A stretch of 32,360 nucleotides of DNA from Mycoplasmopsis felifaucium ATCC 43428 (GCF_000687775.1 NZ_JHXS01000010.1:1-32360), one strand, 5' to 3'. Positions 1 through 8,825 are shown, counted from the first letter of the stretch. Numbers and translations are program-made. Notes: generated by a model from the letters alone, not told the origin.

Positions 1-186
1 AGAAGATTTATCCCAAAAGGTACATCTATGGATAAATTCACTCAAAGTGATATGGATATAATTCAAGAAAGAATTAATAAAATTGAAAGGTACAATATCG
101 CTGACTGAAATTATAAAAATTTCAAGCCTTCTCAGTTAGAGAAAATTTCAAACTCGTTCATTAATATGAAACGACAATTCAGATAA
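1..186 (+). CDS. IS30-family transposase, C-terminal fragment
   Basis: Open from the first base in frame 1 to a TAA at 184-186, giving the last 61 residues. It begins with R-R-F-I-P-K-G-T, the block that follows the last catalytic region in IS30-family DDE transposases, and then has a basic, helical tail with one UGA-encoded Trp. The gene is cut only by the window edge, and nothing in this part is broken. The enzyme would move its own IS by cutting at the terminal repeats. The family assignment rests on the RRFIPKGT block and on the second copy at the right end, where the preceding residues N-A-H-R-F-I are also visible. Confidence 0.82.
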
Positions 187-217
187 TTTATAAAATTCAT
201 TAAAAAATTCATCTTTT

Positions 218-284
218 TTGCCTTATAAGGCAATCTTTTCTATTGCTTTCTAAACAATAGTCTATTATTAAAATAGATTTTTAT
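218..284 (+). terminator. Hairpins in IS tail, including transposase terminator
   Basis: Three adjacent palindromes follow the transposase stop: a perfect 16-bp TTGCCTTATAAGGCAA at 218-233, CTATTG/CAATAG at 240-245 and 255-260, and TCTATT/AATAGA at 261-266 and 272-277, the last followed by a T-rich run. The third looks like a Rho-independent terminator for the transposase. The same structures occur, inverted, at about 32065-32124. Confidence 0.6.
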
Positions 285-328
285 TATTTATCGTTTTAGG
301 CGGAACCTCACTTTTGCATTTTATAAAG

Positions 329-360
329 CTTTCCTAATTTGGAAAGTTTTATATTTTTTC
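329..360 (+). terminator. Rho-independent terminator next to left IS end
   Basis: CTTTCC (329-334), a six-base loop, GGAAAG (341-346), then a T-rich tail. It lies just outside the IS end, so it may be the terminator of whatever gene preceded the IS insertion, and it isolates the downstream lipoprotein gene from IS transcripts. Confidence 0.6.
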
Positions 361-398
361 ATTTTAAATAATATAATTATTTAAATTTAGGAGTTAAT

Positions 399-2837
399 AT
401 GAAAATAAAAAAACTTACATTAATACCAGTTATAACAGGAACTACATTAGTTAGTTTTATTTCTGTATCTTGCGGTAATTCTGCATCTAATGAAACGAAT
501 GTAAATAATACGAAAGATAGTTCAAATAATCAAATGATTTTATCTACTTCACAATTAGATACTGTTAAAAAATCAGATAATTATTCAAAATCTGATTCAG
601 ATTTAATTAAATTATCAGAAGTTTTACTTAAAAAACTTAAAAATGAAGTAAATAATTCAGCTGTAAATTCAACGATATATAAAAATCTAGAAGAAAATTT
701 AACTAATTTTAAAAATCAAGATGATAAGGCAAAAAATAATATTATCTTTATATTGGATTTATATACTTTAAATAATAACGGCATAAATCAGTTGAATTCG
801 GAAATTAAAAATTTAAAAACTTCACTTAATGAAATAGATTCAAACTATTACTTTTTAATATTTGACTATTTGAATTCTAAATTCAATAATTTAGTTTTAA
901 ATAATGAAATTTTAATTACTGATGTAGATTTTATTAATAAAAATAAGCATAATATTGCTGAACTTACAACTAATATAAATCAAGCTAAGCTAAAGATTAA
1001 TGAATTAAAACTTAATTTATATATTTCATCATATATTCAAAATCCTACCAAAGTAAATAATAATTCTTCAAATACTGATGATGCAATTAATTCTGATGAA
1101 ACATCTACAAAAATTAAGCTTGGAGAAGTTCTTAATAAAGTAGATTTTGCAGAAGATGGCATTAAAGATATATATAAAAAAATTAATAGAAAATTATTAA
1201 GTAATGGAGTTAATGTAGCATATGATGCACAAAAAGTATCACAAAATGTTGATGATCCAATATTTTTAGAAGCGTTTAATAATTATTTAAAATCATCACA
1301 AGATGTTTTTAAAAAACAAGAAGCAATTACAATAAATTCATTACAATCTGGCGATAACATCAATTTTATAGATTCATTAGTTAAATTGAATCAAACATAT
1401 TTAACTAGTCTACAACAATATATGTTGTCTTTAAGAGATTTCTTTGACACTATTCTTGGGGCAAAACATTTATATATTTCTTCAGTACAATCATTCCCTG
1501 TTTTAAGTAGTTTTAAAATATTCTTTGATTTAATAAATAAATCTACTAGTTATATGGATTTATTTAAAAATAATGAATTGCCAACTTTAGAAACTATTAA
1601 TTCAAATAAAATAAATTTAAAAGAAAAAATTAAATCTATAAATGATAAATATTTTGAAACTGGAGTAGTTTCGATCGGATCATCAAATAATGAGTCTAGC
1701 GTACAAATTCTAAATAGTAGTAATTTATATTCATTTACTGAACTTTTAAACACTGTTAATAGTTTTGAAAATAGAATTAAAAATGATCCAGTTAAAAGTG
1801 TTTCTATGCAAACTAGCGTTTTAGTTCCATTATCTACATTAAAGGCATCAATTAAATCATTTATTGATAATCTAAATGAGGCGTTAACTAAAAATGATCT
1901 AATTAATAAATTAACCTATTTTAAAGGTGAATTAGACAAAATTAGATCAGTTGAAGATGGAACTGTTATAGTTTCGCAAAATAAGAGACTTTCAAATCTT
2001 AAGAGAGCTTATTTTGAAAAAGAATTAATTTCACAAGATGAAAATGGCACAATATATTTACCTACTTATCTTGAAGTTGTTAAATCAGAAAAATGAAAAA
2101 ATGAATTCGGTGAAGAAGCAATTAATAAAATTGAGCAACTTTTAGAAGAGCTAAAAGTTCAATTAAATAATACTTATCCTTCAGGAGAAGAAGGAAGAAC
2201 TAAAATGATTAATGACACAATAGCTATTTCAAATAAGTTAAGAGATGAAACATATAAAGTATTAAACAAGTTATGAACAGCAAATATTCAGACAGTTTTA
2301 AATAACTATAAAACAGCAGCATTTGAAAAATTTGAAAATAAGGTTAAATCTGAAGTTAAATCAAAGCAAGAAGCTCCTTCAAATTCAAGAACCGCAGTTA
2401 CTGAGTTAGCTGTTTCTACTAATTTTAATAATAGTGATCCAAAAACTGCTTCTATTGGCTTCTTCTGAAAAGATAGATTAAGTCTTGTTGATTTTTCAAA
2501 TAATATTTTAGGCGATTTCTTAATTGATTTTTCAAGATGAATTAAAATGGCAACTAAACAAAAGTTTGTTATAAATAACTTTACTCAAAATTCTCCATTT
2601 TTACCTACACCTGAAACAAGTATGGAAGCATGATTAGAAAAAAGAGATCTAATCGGTCATATTGTTAATAGAGTTCCTTGAGAATACGAAGAATCAACAA
2701 GAACAATTAAGCTTCATGTATACTTCGCAGATACAGCATATACATTGGATTCACAAAGTGATAACTTTGCTTATGAATTAATCAATGAAAATCCTTTAGA
2801 TATATCAATAACTTATAAAAATAATACAAATAATTAA
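399..2837 (+). CDS. Large surface lipoprotein, 812 aa, function unknown
   Basis: The protein starts with a lipoprotein signal peptide: Lys-rich N-terminus, hydrophobic stretch, then the lipobox I-S-V-S-C with the acylated Cys at residue 25. It should be anchored on the outer face of the membrane. The mature part is Asn-, Lys- and Ser-rich, with long stretches of heptad-like Leu/Ile/Asn spacing typical of helical mycoplasma surface proteins. In-frame TGA (Trp) codons occur at 2094 and several times after it; all Trp residues lie in the C-terminal third, which looks more globular (for example W-E-Y-E-E-S-T-R). The start is fixed by GGAG 8 bases upstream. The gene stands alone between two terminators and its TAA stop overlaps the terminator stem. 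I do not recognise the family. Adhesin or antigen roles are common for such proteins, but nothing here proves one. Confidence 0.85.
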
Positions 2838-2858
2838 GCCTATAAAACAGGCTTTTTT
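2836..2858 (+). terminator. Terminator of the 812-aa lipoprotein gene
   Basis: AAGCCT (2836-2841), loop ATAAAAC, AGGCTT (2849-2854) and a T run. The stem begins within the stop codon. The core GCCTATAAAACAGGC recurs exactly in the terminator at 18180-18203. Confidence 0.85.
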
Positions 2859-2892
2859 GTTTATTTTTTGATACAAATTAAAACTATATATA

Positions 2893-2930
2893 AGTGTATA
2901 AACTATAAAAAATGATAAAATTTATACACT
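2893..2930. promoter_or_regulatory. Inverted repeat upstream of pncB (candidate operator)
   Basis: AGTGTATAAA (2893-2902) and TTTATACACT (2921-2930) are perfect 10-bp inverted repeats separated by 18 bases. They sit 22-59 bases before the pncB start, where the promoter should be; TATAAA- and TAAAAT-like hexamers lie inside. The spacing would suit a dimeric repressor covering the promoter, or a hairpin in the leader. No matching regulator is visible in the window. Confidence 0.5.
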
Positions 2931-2951
2931 AATAAAATATTAAGGAGAAAT

Positions 2952-3968
2952 GTGCAAAACAATAATTTTGATAAATACATTTCAAGTTATTTTTTAAAGA
3001 CTACTAAAATACTTGAAACATTTAATCCTGATAATGTAATAACATTACAATTTTTCCAAAGAAGAGATAATTCAATGCTAGCAGGTATGCAAGAAGTTTT
3101 GGAATTCCTTGAAAAAAATACTGATACTTCAAAATATCAAATTAGATACTTACCAGATGGCTCAATAATTCAAAACAAAGAAGTAGTTTTAGAATTAATT
3201 GGGCATTATCAAGATTTTGGTAAATACGAAGGAATGATTGATGGGATGCTTACTAGAAGCTCATCTATAGCTTCTAACGCATATGACTGTGTAAAAGCTG
3301 CAAACGGAAAAAATGTTATTTTTATGGGCGATAGGGCAGATCATTATTTAATGCAAGAAATAGATGGCAAAGCTGTTGCTTTAGCAGGCATAACTTCTGT
3401 TTCTACTGAAATGCAAAATGTTTTACATAGTCAAAATACTTTTGGTTCAGTTCCTCATATTTTAATTCAAAATTTTGCTGGTAATACTGCTAAAGCTATG
3501 GAAGCTTACGGTAAATTATTCCCAGAAAGTAAAATTATTTCATTAGTAGACTATCATAATAATGTTATTGAACAAGCTTTAGAATCATATAAAGTGCTAG
3601 GGGCTCAATTATATGGTGTAAGAATTGATACATCTAAAAATATGAAGGACCATATGTTTGATAATGAGCCTGATAATGAAGAATTTTACGGTGTAAATAT
3701 TGAACAAGTTAAAAGATTAAGAAAAGCTTTAGATGAAGCCGGTGCTAAAGATGTAAAAATTATTGTATCCAGTGGTTTTAATGCTGAAAAAATCAAAAAA
3801 TTTGAACAAGCTAATGCTCCTGTAGATAGTTATGGAGTCGGTCAAGCTATTTTTAAAATGGTAGCTAGTTTCTCAGCTGATGCAACTATTTTAAATGGTA
3901 ATAGAGAAGCTAAAGAAGGAAGAGGTTATAATCCAAATCCTAGATTAATTGAATATCACGGAAAATAA
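2952..3968 (+). CDS. pncB: Nicotinate phosphoribosyltransferase
   Basis: Converts nicotinate plus PRPP to nicotinate mononucleotide, the entry step of the NAD salvage that mycoplasmas depend on; cytoplasmic. The 338-residue protein is a short type II phosphoribosyltransferase barrel. Visible markers are Q-F-F-Q-R-R-D-N near residue 33, H-Y-Q-D-F-G-K-Y-E-G near 85, G-D-R-A-D-H at 126-131, G-S-V-P-H at 165-169 (matching the G-T-x-P-H motif that carries the family's reactive His), and S-S-G-F near 273. Start: GTG at 2952 is chosen because only this frame gives the conserved protein and GGAG lies 4-5 bases upstream; an overlapping ATG at 2950 is out of frame. It is a single gene with its own terminator, possibly controlled through the inverted repeat upstream. 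Confidence 0.93.
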   Translation: MQNNNFDKYISSYFLKTTKILETFNPDNVITLQFFQRRDNSMLAGMQEVLEFLEKNTDTSKYQIRYLPDGSIIQNKEVVLELIGHYQDFGKYEGMIDGMLTRSSSIASNAYDCVKAANGKNVIFMGDRADHYLMQEIDGKAVALAGITSVSTEMQNVLHSQNTFGSVPHILIQNFAGNTAKAMEAYGKLFPESKIISLVDYHNNVIEQALESYKVLGAQLYGVRIDTSKNMKDHMFDNEPDNEEFYGVNIEQVKRLRKALDEAGAKDVKIIVSSGFNAEKIKKFEQANAPVDSYGVGQAIFKMVASFSADATILNGNREAKEGRGYNPNPRLIEYHGK

Positions 3969-3982
3969 TCATAAATTATTAG

Positions 3983-4010
3983 GCTTAGCTACTGTGCTAA
4001 GCTATTTTAC
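3983..4010 (+). terminator. Terminator of pncB
   Basis: GCTTAGC (3983-3989), six-base loop, GCTAAGC (3996-4002), then TATTTTA. It is placed 15 bases after the pncB stop. Confidence 0.75.
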
Positions 4011-4079
4011 TGGCTTATTAATATTAATATAATATAATAATATAAATATTAATTGTATTTTTATTATTGAGGAGACTTT

Positions 4080-4319
4080 ATGGCATTCAAAAGACCTGAA
4101 ATTACTAATAAAATTGAACGTGAATTAGGGACTATATCAATTACAAGTGGTGGATATAAAAAGGAATTAAACTTTATCTCTTGAAACGGATCAGAACCAA
4201 AATATGATATTAGAGACTGAAGCGAAGATCACTCAAGATCAAGCAAAGGTATTACTTTAACATATGAAGAATTAGTAAAATTACACGAACTAATTGGTGA
4301 AGAAATCAAGAATCATTAA
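4080..4319 (+). CDS. PC4/YdbC-like single-stranded DNA-binding protein
   Basis: A 79-residue protein that needs two UGA-Trp codons, so it is invisible with the standard code. The core reads G-T-I-S-I-T-S-G-G-Y-K-K-E-L-N at 17-31, then I-S-W-N-G, K-Y-D-I-R-D-W at about 41-47, and K-G-I-T-L-T-Y-E-E-L at about 55-64. These match the order of YdbC from lactic acid bacteria, the bacterial version of the eukaryotic PC4 coactivator, whose dimer binds single-stranded DNA or RNA. Its cellular role in mycoplasmas is unknown; DNA replication, repair or transcription are all possible. The start has GAGG 7 bases upstream, and TATAAT hexamers at 4028-4033 and 4033-4038 suit a promoter. Monocistronic. Confidence 0.82.
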
Positions 4320-4344
4320 TAATCAATTAATTACTATAATTTTG

Positions 4345-4455
4345 TAAGTCAATCTTACATTCTTTAGGTCGCTTTTGCGATATTCGGTTATATATGTTGC
4401 GATGGTTGAAATTATTTTAATAAAGTATTTTTTAAATTTCAATCATTCTTTTATT
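4345..4455 (+). promoter_or_regulatory. Structured leader ahead of ffh
   Basis: Within the 157-base gap before ffh there are three hairpins: GTAAG/CTTAC at about 4346-4360, TCGC-TTTT-GCGA at about 4370-4381, and a 13-bp helix 4401-4413 with 4435-4447 (two G-U pairs) followed by a T-rich stretch to about 4457. The last resembles an attenuator or terminator. I tested it for an SRP RNA and did not find the conserved domain IV loop bases. Function unknown. Confidence 0.4.
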
Positions 4456-4476
4456 TTTAAATTAAAGTGAGGAATT

Positions 4477-5841
4477 ATGCTAAGTTTTTTAGAAAATAGA
4501 ATTCAAAAATCAATTCAGAAAATGGCAAGTAAAACTGTTGTTAATGAAGAAGACATTTTAGCGGTTGCAAGGGATATTAAAATGGCTTTACTAGAAGCTG
4601 ACGTTAACTTAAAAGTAGTTAAAGATTTTATTGCAAATGTTAAAGCTAAAGCATTAGAAGCTAATTTAGTTGGTACATTAAATGCATCTCAAACAATGAT
4701 TAAAATTGTTCACAATGAACTTGTAGATATTTTAGGTGGCACAGCTAAACCAATTGAAATTACCAAAAAGCCCTATATTATAATGATGACAGGATTGCAA
4801 GGTAGTGGTAAAACAACAGCTTGTGCTAAGTTAGCATACTACTTTAAAAAGAAAAAAATGGCTGATAATCCTTTATTAGTTGCAGCTGATATTTATCGTC
4901 CTGCTGCTGTTCAACAACTAGTTACCTTAGCTAAAAGCATTCAAGTTTCTTATTTTGAAAAAGGAACTAGCGATTCAGCTCAAAATATTGTTACTGAAGC
5001 TTTAAAATATGCACACGAAAATAGGAATGACCTTATAATTATAGATACTGCAGGTCGTTTAAGTATTGATGAACCTTTAATGCAAGAATTGCATGATTTA
5101 AAAGTAATTGCTTCGCCTGAAGAAATTTTAATTGTAGTTGATGCTTTAAGTGGTCAAGATATTATTAACGTTGCAGAAACCTTTAATGAAAAACTAAAAT
5201 TGACAGGAAGCATAATAACTAAGCTTGATTCTGATGCTCGTGGTGGTGCAGCTTTAAGTATTTCTAAAGTATTAAGCTTACCAATTAGATTTATAGGTAC
5301 TGGTGAAAAAATTTCTAACTTAGATTTATTCTATCCAGAAAGAATGGCTGACCGTATCCTTGGTATGGGTGATGTTATGAGCTTAATTGAAAAAGCTGAA
5401 GAAGTAATTGATCCATCAATGGCTAATAATATGATCGCTAAAATTTTAAGGGGTCAATTTACACTTGATGATTTGATGAACAATTTAGCACAAATTAAAA
5501 AATTGGGTAAAATGTCTAGAATTCTAAAAATGATTCCTGGCTTAGCTAATAAAATCAACGATGAAAAAGTTGAAGAAGCTGAATTAAAAATGGCTACTTA
5601 TGAAGTTTTAATTAACTCTATGACTAAAAAAGAAAGAAAAAATCCAAAACTTTTAAAACAAGCTTCTAGAAAAGCTAGAATAATAGCTGGTTCAGGTCGT
5701 ACACCTCATGAATATAATCGTTTATTAAATGATTTTGATGCTATGGTCAAAAATATGACTGAAATGGCTAAAAAAGTTAAAAGCGGAAACTTATCTGACT
5801 TGATGAAAATGGGCTTTAATCCAAATGGTGGTGCGTTTTAA
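4477..5841 (+). CDS. ffh: Signal recognition particle protein Ffh (SRP54)
   Basis: GTPase of the signal recognition particle: it binds signal peptides as they leave the ribosome and, with SRP RNA and FtsY, delivers them to the Sec translocon. The 454-residue protein has a helical N domain (1-~95), the G domain with P-loop G-L-Q-G-S-G-K-T at 106-113, D-T-A-G-R and T-K-L-D motifs, G-T-G-E-K near 280, and a Met-rich M domain from about 300 carrying the M-x-x-M-x-x helices and the S-G-R-T/N-D-F-x-x-M RNA-binding block. Full length for the family, with GAGG 7 bases before ATG. The stop overlaps the next start (TAATG), so the membrane protein behind it is translationally coupled. Confidence 0.97.
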   Translation: MLSFLENRIQKSIQKMASKTVVNEEDILAVARDIKMALLEADVNLKVVKDFIANVKAKALEANLVGTLNASQTMIKIVHNELVDILGGTAKPIEITKKPYIIMMTGLQGSGKTTACAKLAYYFKKKKMADNPLLVAADIYRPAAVQQLVTLAKSIQVSYFEKGTSDSAQNIVTEALKYAHENRNDLIIIDTAGRLSIDEPLMQELHDLKVIASPEEILIVVDALSGQDIINVAETFNEKLKLTGSIITKLDSDARGGAALSISKVLSLPIRFIGTGEKISNLDLFYPERMADRILGMGDVMSLIEKAEEVIDPSMANNMIAKILRGQFTLDDLMNNLAQIKKLGKMSRILKMIPGLANKINDEKVEEAELKMATYEVLINSMTKKERKNPKLLKQASRKARIIAGSGRTPHEYNRLLNDFDAMVKNMTEMAKKVKSGNLSDLMKMGFNPNGGAF

Positions 5842-6815
5842 TGTCTAAGGTAATGACAAATATTGAAAAATTAAAGGTTCCTGATTTCTTTAATAATGAA
5901 GCGTATTATGATTCAACTAAACATCAAGTATTATTCAAAAATATTCCTGGAACTTTAGAATTTAAAGATACAACTTCTCAAGCACTTTACTGAACTATTT
6001 TTATGCTTACACTAGTTGCTTGTTTACTTATATATCTATTTAGAAGAGTGATTAGACAAAATTATCAAAATAAAAGTTTAATAATGTCAATGCGTAAAAA
6101 AGATTTCTGAGTTTTAATTGGAAGTATTACACTAACTATGATAATAGCTAGAAGTATATTAGTTTTAGCCACTAATTATCCAATGCTATGAGAAATTGTG
6201 CCTTTGCATTTTTGCAGGTTAATCTTATTATTTATAGCTTTTTCTTTAATTTTTAATAAGTTAAACTGAATTAAATATTATGGACATCTAGGTATATTTG
6301 GAGCTTTATTATCTGTTTTTATTCCAGGCATTTATAAGAGTGTTGGTGCAGATAATTTCTGATTCTATGATTATATATTGGCACATGCATTTATTTTATT
6401 AATGATTTCATTAATGTTTGCATTCACAAACGATAAATATAAATTTGAAGATACTGTTATTACAGTTATATTATTTGGTTCATTGTGTTTTGCAATGTGA
6501 ATAATTAATTTATCAACAGCAAGCTTTGCACATAACATAAGATGAAGAAGTAATTATTTCTATTTAGGAAAAAGTGAATACAACGATATGTACTCTCGTT
6601 TAGGCTGAATAGTTGAATGGCCTCTTAATCTACTTACATTTACATTGCTTGGTATTCTTGTTTTAACTTTATCAGTTGTTTTATGGTGTTTAACGGATAA
6701 AATTCATATTGAAAAACAAGATGGCAAAATTAAGGCTTATATTTTTAAATCGGAAGTGTGAGCTTACTACAAAACTACATTTAAAACAGCATTCAAAAAG
6801 AATAAAATAGCTTAG
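5841..6815 (+). CDS. YwaF/TIGR02206-like integral membrane protein
   Basis: A 324-residue protein with many UGA-Trp codons. Seven hydrophobic segments can be seen at about 50-67, 89-110, 120-138, 148-165, 177-195, 205-225 and 262-284. Family-type marks of the YwaF (TMEM164-like) group are P-L-H-F-C at 121-125, a His at 182 in the fifth segment, and N-Y-F-Y-L-G-K at 238-244 followed by W-P at 260-261. The biochemical role of bacterial YwaF is not established. The start overlaps the ffh stop by one base (TAATG), so the two genes form a coupled operon; a link to membrane protein insertion is an inference from that only. No terminator was seen between its stop and the metK promoter. Confidence 0.75.
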
Positions 6816-6842
6816 TTTATTTTATGATTTAGGCTGGTTTAT

Positions 6843-6850
6843 GTTATACT
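6843..6850 (+). promoter_or_regulatory. Extended -10 promoter of the metK leader
   Basis: TGTTATACT at 6842-6850 is a TG-n-TATACT extended -10 element, with no good -35 box. Transcription would start near 6857, just before the riboswitch P1 helix. Confidence 0.6.
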
Positions 6851-6867
6851 ATAATCATAATTTTTAA

Positions 6868-6964
6868 AGCGCATAAAGAGTTGTGGAGCTTAACAGCATT
6901 GAAACAAGCCAACCTGCTTTTTGTAAGGTGGATAGTGAGGAATATTTAAAATATTCAACATGCG
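6868..6964 (+). promoter_or_regulatory. S-box (SAM-I class) riboswitch aptamer, metK leader
   Basis: The leader carries the ordered conserved blocks of the S box: A-A-A-G-A-G, G-U-G-G-A-G, U-G-A-A-A-C, G-C-C-A-A-C-C and G-G-U-G. Helices: P1 CGCAU/AUGCG (6870-6874 with 6960-6964); P2 base GUUG/CAAC (6880-6883 with 6910-6913) and P2 top GCUU/AAGC (about 6888-6891 with 6906-6909), with the kink-turn bases between; P3 around 6912-6929; P4 GAAUAUU/AAUAUUC (6940-6946 with 6950-6956). It lies directly before metK, whose product is the SAM ligand, which is the classical feedback arrangement. Assignment is by eye without a covariance model; a SAM-I/IV variant is possible. Confidence 0.78.
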
Positions 6965-6973
6965 AAATTTTCA

Positions 6974-7011
6974 AAGACTCCTTAATTTTAGCGCTAGTAA
7001 GGAGTTTTTTT
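6974..7011 (+). terminator. Riboswitch expression platform: terminator that also hides the metK SD
   Basis: ACTCCTTA (6977-6984) pairs with TAAGGAGT (6998-7005), extended by A-U/G-U pairs, and is followed by seven T residues (7005-7011). The 3' arm contains AAGGAG, the only Shine-Dalgarno sequence for metK. The 3' strand of P1 and following bases (6962-6969) can instead pair with 6984-6994, which would open the terminator. SAM binding would stabilise P1 and favour the terminator. Confidence 0.75.
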
Positions 7012-7015
7012 ATTT

Positions 7016-8158
7016 ATGTATAAAACATTATTTACAAGTGAATCAGTGGGTCAAGGGCACCCTGATAAAATTTGCGATCAAATTAGTGATGCTATTTTAG
7101 ATGCTTATTTAAAACAAGATCCTTTTGCTAGAACAGCTATTGAAGTTATGGCTTCTGGTAATACTATATATATTACTGGTGAAGTTTCTTCTAATGCTCA
7201 TGTAGATGTTAAAGAAATAGCTTTAAATACGATTAGAGAAATTGATGATGATTATAAATCTGAAAATATTAAAGTTATTGCTGACATCAAAGAACAAAGT
7301 AGTGATATTGCTCAAGGTGTCATTTTAAATGAAGATGAAATTGGTGCTGGAGATCAAGGCATTATGTTTGGTTATGCTACAAATGAAACACCTGAATATA
7401 TGCCTTTAGCTATTACCTTGGCACATGCAATTGTCAAAAAAGCCAATGAATTAAGAAAATTTGGCAAATTTAAGTATGCTAAAAGTGATATGAAAAGCCA
7501 GGTTACTATTGATTATTCGGATAAAAATCATTCAAAAGTAGATACAGTATTATTTTCTTGTCAACACAATGAGAATTTCAACGAATCCGAATTTAAAAAT
7601 TACATCATTAATGATATCATTAAGCCTGTTTTACAATCATATAAGTTAAATATGCCTGAACATATTCTAATTAATCCAACTGGTAGATTTGTTATCGGTG
7701 GTATTGTCGGAGATACAGGATTAACGGGCCGTAAAATTATAGTAGATACTTATGGAGGAACAGCACATCACGGAGGTGGTGCCTTCAGCGGTAAAGATGC
7801 TACTAAAGTAGATAGATCGGCCGCTTATGCTTGCAGATGAATTACTAAAAATCTTGTTGCTGCCGGTTTAGCTGAAAAAATTGAAATGCAAATTTCTTAT
7901 GCTATTGGTGTAGCTAAACCTATATCAATCTTAGTTGATACATTCGGCACTGAAAAAGTTTCAAAAGAAAAAATCATTAAAGTTATCGACCATTTATTTG
8001 ATTTACGTCCAAGAGCAATTATTCATGAGTTAAATTTAAGACAGCCAATTTACGCTAAAACAGCTTATTTTGGCCATTTTGGTAGAAATGACTTAGACTT
8101 ACCTTGAGAAAAATTGAATATGGTTGATAAAATTAAAAACTACTTAAATATAAAATAA
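7016..8158 (+). CDS. metK: S-adenosylmethionine synthetase
   Basis: Makes S-adenosylmethionine from methionine and ATP; cytoplasmic tetramer. The 380-residue protein has the usual length. Motifs: [10 protein letters not shown] near residue 10 (ATP/Mg), [11 protein letters not shown] near 109 (methionine-binding loop), D-T-Y-G-G and G-G-G-A-F-S-G-K-D near 245-262 (phosphate loop), and the C-terminal block ending [11 protein letters not shown]. Trp codons are written TGA at 7838 and 8105, so the gene looks split under the standard code. The start lies 11 bases after GGAG, which is part of the terminator stem. SAM is needed here by methyltransferases, including the DNA methyltransferase encoded at 16.0 kb. 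Confidence 0.96.
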
Positions 8159-8215
8159 AATTATGCTAAAATATTAATATTAATTAACCAACAAGCTACA
8201 AATAAAGGAGAAAAC

Positions 8216-8335
8216 ATGCGTAAAATTGTAAGAATTAGAAACAAAAAAATTGCTGCTAAAAGATTACACAAATTACAATTAGAAGAAGCTAGAGACAAAA
8301 GAAGAGCTGAAAGAGCTGCTCAAGCTGCTGCTTAA
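8216..8335 (+). CDS. 39-aa highly basic small protein
   Basis: A very short reading frame with strong signals: AAAGGAG 5 bases before ATG, an extended -10 element TATGCTAAAAT just after metK, and a strong terminator behind it. The product is rich in Arg/Lys (starts M-R-K-I-V-R-I-R-N-K) and is predicted to be one long helix ending in an Ala-rich tail. Codon use is like the neighbours. Such a peptide would bind RNA, the ribosome or DNA by charge, but I do not recognise the family; it is not rpsU or rpmH. No signal peptide. Confidence 0.7.
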   Translation: MRKIVRIRNKKIAAKRLHKLQLEEARDKRRAERAAQAAA

Positions 8336-8373
8336 TTATTCTCATCTTGTATCAATTGATATTTTAATAATAT

Positions 8374-8396
8374 AACTTCCGCAAGGAAGTTTTTAT
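8374..8396 (+). terminator. Terminator of the metK / small basic protein unit
   Basis: AACTTCC (8374-8380), GCAA tetraloop (a GNRA loop), GGAAGTT (8385-8391), then TTTATTT. Confidence 0.85.
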
Positions 8397-8411
8397 TTGC
8401 ATTTGGTTAAT

Positions 8412-8435
8412 AAAAAAAGAATAGTTTCCTATTCT
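8412..8435 (-). terminator. Terminator of the gltX operon
   Basis: Read leftward: AGAATAG-GAAA-CTATTCT (8418-8435) followed by a seven-U run (8412-8418). It ends two bases beyond the stop of the last gene. Confidence 0.85.
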
Positions 8436-8436
8436 C

Positions 8437-8825
8437 TTATTCGTGTTCAATTTCAATAAAACATTCTGAAATAATTTGATTATTTGCAGACATAATTACA
8501 TAATGTACTTTTTTAACTTTATCTAAAATCTCTACATTTTTTAGTTGTGTTATTAATGGAAATTTCATTCCGTTTCCTAAGTCTAAAATCGAGTCATTTC
8601 TTTCTTTATTTAATTCAAAATAGAATTCAGAAGGACCTCTAAATATATTTACATAATTAGGGTGAAACTCAATTCTCGTACTAGTTTTATTTTCATCAGT
8701 ATCTTTGAATGTAAAGGTGTGAAATTCATTATCTTTATCATCTTTATAAAGTTCATAATTTGAATCTAATTCTTGATGAACTTTTGTATCTTCAACTTCA
8801 GGCTGTTTTACTAAAGACTTAAAAA

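Larger units (their letters stand above)
1..325 (+). mobile_element. IS30-family insertion sequence, 3' part (left copy)
   Basis: This is the 3' end of an insertion sequence that starts left of the window. It holds the transposase C-terminus (to 186), a non-coding tail with palindromes, and a terminal repeat around 297-325. The boundary is inferred by comparison with the inverted copy at the right end of the window: the two match to about position 325 and then diverge completely. Only a handful of differences (one an indel) separate the copies over about 325 bases, so they are recent relatives. The exact terminal inverted repeat and target duplication cannot be set because the other IS end is outside the window. 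Confidence 0.85.

Noticed and set aside
2950-2960. ATG at 2950 as the pncB start
   Set aside because: It is out of frame with the conserved protein; the overlapping GTG at 2952 has the right SD spacing and frame.
4345-4457. SRP RNA (ffs) next to ffh
   Set aside because: Hairpins exist but the conserved domain IV asymmetric loop and GGAA/AGCAGCC-type bases are missing.
7838-7885. Apparent frameshift or split metK (also gltX, thrS, trpS, ABC ATPase)
   Set aside because: All breaks are single in-frame TGA codons; reading TGA as Trp restores full-length conserved proteins in one frame.
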